Positions 12,901-17,500 of a DNA stretch of 17,500 nucleotides are shown piece after piece. The DNA is taken from contig CM022679.1 of NCBI GenBank assembly GCA_012295275.1, positions 28,480,664-28,498,163 of the forward strand, in the 5' to 3' direction. The stretch comes from Chrysomallon squamiferum. Taxonomy: Eukaryota > Mollusca > Gastropoda > Neomphalida > Peltospiridae. The notes below the pieces were generated by a model. The model searched no databases. It had not been told where the DNA came from and saw only the letters and a program-made list of their open reading frames with translations. The first letter of the stretch is position 1; each line of letters starts with the position of its first letter. The translations under genes were made by a program, and so were the position numbers.

Positions 12901-13045
12901 AAATAAATTAATTTGTCTTTGCCAGCCTATCCCCCACCAGTTTGTTCTCCCCCAGTGTATTCATTGTGATCTAAAAAGTAAAGTCAGGTGCTTTGCAGTT
13001 TAGAACTGTAGAGTAACCTTGAATTGCAGAATAGAACAAAATAAA

Positions 13046-13310
13046 TACGTGTAGAATAATTAAACTTATAAAATACGTGTAGAATAATTAAACTTATAAA
13101 ATACGTGTAGAATAATTTAAACTTTATAAAATACGTGTTGAATAATTTAAAGTGTATAAAATATGTGTAGATTAATTTAAACTGAATAAAATACCTATAA
13201 AATAATTTAAATTGAATAAACTAAGTGTAGAATAATGTAAACTGAATAAAATACGTGTAAAATAATTTAAACTGAACAAAATACGTGTAAAATAATTTAA
13301 AGTGACAGTT
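13046..13310 (+). repeat. 28/30-bp minisatellite, nine copies
   Basis: Units of the form tacgtgtagaataattTaaac...ataaaa start at 13046, 13074, 13102, 13132, 13162, 13192, 13222, 13252 and 13282. The first two periods are 28 bp and the rest 30 bp, the difference lying in attaa versus atttaa and in the tail. Copies at 13192 and 13222 are the most diverged. The neighbouring sequence 12900-13045 and 13310-13760 shows nothing beyond a poly-T stretch (13567-13590). Confidence 0.92.
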
Positions 13311-13759
13311 GTGCACTTGATTCACCTACAAATTTCACTTGGATGTATGACTTTTCCCACTTAGAAACATAAAGCCATAAAAATGCATGCAGATCATAAA
13401 TAAATTATAAAAAAGGAAGCCTGTACGTGTATGTGGATGTAAATATGTAAGTGTGCAGTGTTGTTGATGTTAGTGATAAAAGTGAGGACGATGTTTTCAT
13501 TGCAATTATTAGTTGTTGTCTTTTGTGTTTTGCTTCATTAATTAAGAGTTTATGGGTTTTTCTTTTCTTCTTCTTCTTTTTTTTTTTTTCTCTTTAGTCT
13601 TTTCGTTTTCTTTCAAAGAAATGTTCCTTCTTTTAGTTTTGATATTACTAACACATGTCTTCGCCAATATTTCCCTGTGATTTTTCTCATTGATACATTC
13701 GCATGTCAACAGTGCATAAACCGAGCATTCTTCAGTCACAGGCGTATTCATATCACAGA

Positions 13760-16190
13760 AGAATGTAAAGATGGCCTCTGTCTGCTTTGATATCACTGTA
13801 ATTTGCCTCAATCGTTCGTGGATAAATTTAATCACTTTGGACAGGTATGAGTGCGTAGGTGAAACAGCCTCGCCACCAGCGAACCTATCAGTAACACGCA
13901 GCGACAGAACATCGTGTACACACAAACAGAGTTCTTGTCACAAAGTCTTTGTCGAACGCTTTGCGGAAACGCGATCTCTCGCCGATACGAAAATGGCTTA
14001 TTCGCGATCATTGGCCTTGCGACGAAAGGTCCAAAGGAAGGCAAGGGAGGTCAATCCACGTCTTGCCTGTAATTTAGAATTTGACTTTGCTTTAGATCGT
14101 TTAATGACAACAACATGCACGCGTGTGTCGTTACAACGATAAATGACAATTGAAATCGTTGATGAAATATAAGTAAAAGGAAGGGAAAAATGGCGTGACC
14201 TTGCGTAACGCGGAATTGTCAAAGAGTGACTGGTTTAATGAAATCACAGCACGAAACTTCGTAGTTTAATTTTATTTTATTTCTGCCGATGATTGTATTG
14301 AATTTAAGTTAATGTTCTGTCCACTTCAGTAATCTGTTAATACTTAATTCAGAAAATACATTTACTTCTTTATCTACGTTTCTTTAAGATTCTACTGCTT
14401 CGTCTTCTGCTGCTGCTGTTTTACTGCTTCTGTTACTACTACTACTACTAATACAACAACAACAACTATTATTACTTTCTGCTACTACTATTATTGTTGA
14501 TGTAATTGTAATTGGTACTGTTTTCGTAGTTGTTATTATTGTTATCTCGCTGTTGTTGCCACTGTTGTCCTATGTCCTAATGAAGTTGGCAAAAGTTACG
14601 ATTGCTGTTCTCTTTGTTTTAAAGTCGTTTTTCTCGTTTCTTTGTAAGATTATTTAAACTAATTCAAAACTTCGTCAGTTAATTATAATTACCCGTATAA
14701 TTAATTACAAAGCGAAAACCAACAAGACAAAAATTACTATAAATAAATAAATATAAAAATTAATAATTATTATGATGAAATAAACACCATATCTCTTTTT
14801 TAATATTTACATGGAACGAAATCTAGCTCCAGATATCAGACTTGTAAGTTATAAAATATTATTCTAGATACTGCACGAAACTGATTTGCGTTATTTAATG
14901 GAATACGTGGATATGTATCAATAGTTTTGTGTCAATATTTATTATACAGTGGTGACAAATAGGGTCTGTTTGTTCAGTTTCACAAATAGGGAACTGTATG
15001 ACATGACCTTTGATAAATAAATTATTGCAATACTTGGAAAAGGAAATACATGTCGCATTTTAAACCCTGAAGGCAATCAAAGTCAAAAACGTAAATTTGT
15101 TTCCAGTATTATATAGAAAAAAACGTATAATTATATGTTTCTGTTTTTATTTATTTATTTATTTATTTATTTATCAGTATTTTTAACGTTTGGAAGAATT
15201 TTCCGCTCGTCGTATATTAATATCGCAATTTTATGTTTCGCTTTTTTCTTTTCATTTGTGTCTGGGTTTTTTTAACAATAGAAACCAAATATCTTCGTCT
15301 CAGTGTTTGCTCTAACACTTTTATTACTAGTCTAACATCTACTCACAAGCAAATACTTGATTAAAAACGATTTGTAGACAAAACAAACAAAAAAACAACA
15401 ACGTCATGAAAGAGATTTATTTCTTTCGATAATGACTTCTGTAATAATATTGACGAAACACTTCTATTAAAACTGATTATATGAAAAAAATATTTGTACA
15501 CGATTCGACACAAATTTACACCTGTCTACAAACTTACTTTGTAGTATACGCTGTAAACAAAACTGCCATGTTAAAAATAACCAAAAAATACAAACACCAT
15601 AATACAAAAACTACAAGGTAAAAACTTACTTTATTTAATATCGTGTTTATTATTTTCTTCAGTGGTGTTTCGTTTTTTTTTTCATTCTTTCTTTTTTTTC
15701 AGATGAAGAAAGCTTCGTATATTGCGTTATAATGAAACTTCCTGCCTAATAAATTCACGTTCATGTCTGCGTGTTTACTCTCTGTTTACTGGCTCTAATC
15801 CTGTCTTTGTGTGTCACACATCCACGGAGAAAAGATACAAATTACACACTCGTTTGCAAGACTTGTTCATAAATTGGAAAAGAGGGTGTTTGGCGCGAAG
15901 GGTGAAAAGATCGCACGTTGAAAGGGTTCGCTGGTGTCAGTGGGGGGGGGCGCACTGGGTGGGGTTACGTGTTCTACACGGAGATCAAATGAGAAATCAG
16001 AGAGATGAGAATGTGGCTGTTTGACACATCACTTGTTTGTCAGCCGGCTTAACACGCTGTAGTTGTAGGAGAAAGAAGTAAAAACACAGCACTGAAGGCA
16101 GACACATGTTAAAACTTCTCACATTCAAGTTGTCGGTTGGCATCATCATTTTCAGTTATCACCTGTTATCCGTGTCTCTCTGTATCCCAA
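13760..16190. other. Intergenic or distal intronic sequence with no recognisable gene
   Basis: The stretch contains a slightly GC-richer piece with overlapping open frames on both strands (13770-14150), impure ACT/ATT repeats (14430-14570), a TTTA run (15145-15174), and a G-rich segment with nine consecutive Gs (15941-15949). None of the open frames resembles a known protein. Confidence 0.5.
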
Positions 16191-17170
16191 GTAACAGGGC
16201 TAACTTATCCTGTACTTTCACATATGTAACATGTTAATTTATCCTGTACTTTCAAACACATGTAACAGTTTTAACGTATCCTGTACTTTCACACGTGTAA
16301 CATGTTAATTTATGCTGTACTTTCACACATGTAACAGTTTTAACTTATCCTGTACTATCACACGTCTAACAATGTTAACGTATCCTGTACTTTCACACAT
16401 GTAACAGTGTTAACTTATCTTGTACTTTCACACGGGTAACAGTTTTAACTTATCCCGAACATTCACACTTGTAACAGTTTTAACTTATCCCGTACATTCA
16501 CACTTGTAACAGTGTTAACTTATCCTGTCCATTCACACTTGTAACAGTGTTAACTTATCCTGTCCATTCACACATGTAACAGTGTTAACGTATCCTGTAC
16601 TTTCACACATGTAACAGTTTTAACTTATCCTGTACTATCACACGTCTAACAATGTTAACGTATCCTGTACTTTCACACATGTAACAGTGTTAACTTATCT
16701 TGTACTTTCACACGGGTAACAGTTTTAACTTATCCCGAACATTCACACTTGTAACAGTGTTAACTTATCCTGTCCATTCACACTTGTAACAGTGTTAACT
16801 TATCCTGTCCATTCACACATGTAACAGTGTTAACGTATCCTGTACTTTCACACATGTAACAGTGTTAACTTATCCTGTACATTCACACATGTAACAGTTT
16901 TAACTTATCCTGTACTTTCACACATGTAACAGTGTTAACTTATCCTGTACTTTCACACGGGTAACAGTTTTAACTTATCCCGTACATTCACACTTGTAAC
17001 AGTTTTAACTTATCCTGTACTTTCACACATGTAACAGTGTTAAGTTATCCTGTACCTTCACACATGTAACAGTTTTAATTTATCCTGTACCTTCACACGG
17101 GTAACAGTTTTAATTTATCCTGTACTTTCACACCGGTAACAGTGTCAACTTATCCGGTACATTCACACCT
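16191..17170 (+). repeat. 35-bp minisatellite, about 28 copies, with 280-bp higher-order duplication
   Basis: Units such as gtaacagtgttaacttatcc plus tgtactttcacacat repeat with a 35-bp period (34 and 36 in two early units). Starts at 16191, 17101 and 17136 are multiples of 35 apart. A distinctive run of variants (tgtactatca, cacgtctaac, aatgttaacg) at 16351 recurs at 16631, exactly 280 bp or eight units later, and neighbouring variants also match, so a multi-unit block was duplicated. Confidence 0.95.
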
Positions 17171-17442
17171 GCTATTGCATCTGTGGATCAATTAAAATAA
17201 GCTTTTGCTTTTTCTTGACAATAAGTTAAACCTTTATCCAACACGAGGGCTGAGAAATCTCAAGTGGAGGACGCGGGAATAAAGTTAATCTCCCAGCATT
17301 GTACGTCCTGTAGTATTCTTTCACTGAGACTTAGTACAAATTCCTCACTTGAAATTATCCCAAGCCAGTCTTTACTTGTTTTATATTTTACACATATATA
17401 AAAGTTTTTATTAACAACTTTTATTTCAATATTACTGCAAAC

Positions 17443-17443
<1 letters not shown>
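17171..17443. other. Unannotated stretch
   Basis: This is AT-rich sequence between the 35-bp minisatellite and the terminal CT repeat. I see no gene, RNA or repeat in it. Confidence 0.5.

Positions 17444-17500
<57 letters not shown>
17444..17500 (+). repeat. (CT)n microsatellite running off the window
   Basis: Pure CT dinucleotides extend from 17444 to the last base, so the full length is unknown. Confidence 0.97.

Noticed and set aside
13542-14222. Overlapping open frames on both strands, up to 127 codons
   Set aside because: Frames are open on both strands over the same bases, the translations have no recognisable motif, and one ends in a Lys/Arg run from a poly-pyrimidine tract. Chance openness in a slightly GC-richer patch explains them.
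15722-16024. 100-codon plus-strand frame rich in Arg, Trp and His
   Set aside because: It has no family resemblance and crosses a run of nine Gs. It looks like chance.
16191-17170. CRISPR-like array
   Set aside because: The units are contiguous with no unique spacers, and the context is a eukaryotic gene region. It is a minisatellite.

Overview
The window looks like animal nuclear DNA, most likely from a mollusc. It is AT-rich, full of long microsatellites, and carries one spliced gene on the + strand whose GC-richer exons are split by repeat-laden introns. The mollusc guess rests on several copies of an AAGGGA(G/C)ATAACTC-like motif (9232, 6061, 11504 on the minus strand). I recall that motif as common in molluscan repeats, but I could not check it.

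The gene (27..8183, 5' part outside the window) encodes the C-terminal 958 residues of a polycystin-1-family protein. I recovered nine coding exons: 27-54, 1106-1276, 2747-2907, 3511-3909, 4363-4690, 5024-5144, 5370-5611, 6239-6413 and 6931-8183. Every junction has GT/AG ends and the frame carries through all eight introns to a stop. In order, the protein shows the linker after the first membrane helix, a PLAT/LH2 domain, four membrane helices typical of the polycystin-1 branch, then the polycystin (TOP) extracellular domain inside a six-helix TRP-like channel module with pore and S6. The GPS/REJ ectodomain would lie upstream of base 1.

The most striking structure is at the splice acceptors of exons 3 and 4. 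Upstream of exon 3, a 53/56-bp unit made of the intron's 3' end plus the first 31 bases of the exon is repeated, giving 15 consecutive acceptor junctions (1969-2777). Only the last leads into the real exon. Upstream of exon 4, an unrelated 29/30-bp unit also spans its own acceptor and the first exon bases, giving 8 acceptors (3297-3520), again with only the last productive. In both arrays, every decoy acceptor would lead into an in-frame stop. These are two independent amplifications of intron-exon junctions in neighbouring introns of one gene.

From 8184 to 17500 there is no gene I can name. The stretch holds a probable 3' UTR with poly(A) signals (to about 9560), large microsatellites (CT/CA 8846-9006, TAA 10905-11130, CT at the window end), and four minisatellites or degenerate arrays (10330-10545, 12010-12330, 13046-13310, 16191-17170). 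It also has GC-richer islands near 11150-11700 and 12340-12900. The islands contain a perfect heat-shock-element match nearby, a DR1-like nuclear receptor half-site pair, and two short open frames that could be exons of an unrecognised gene.
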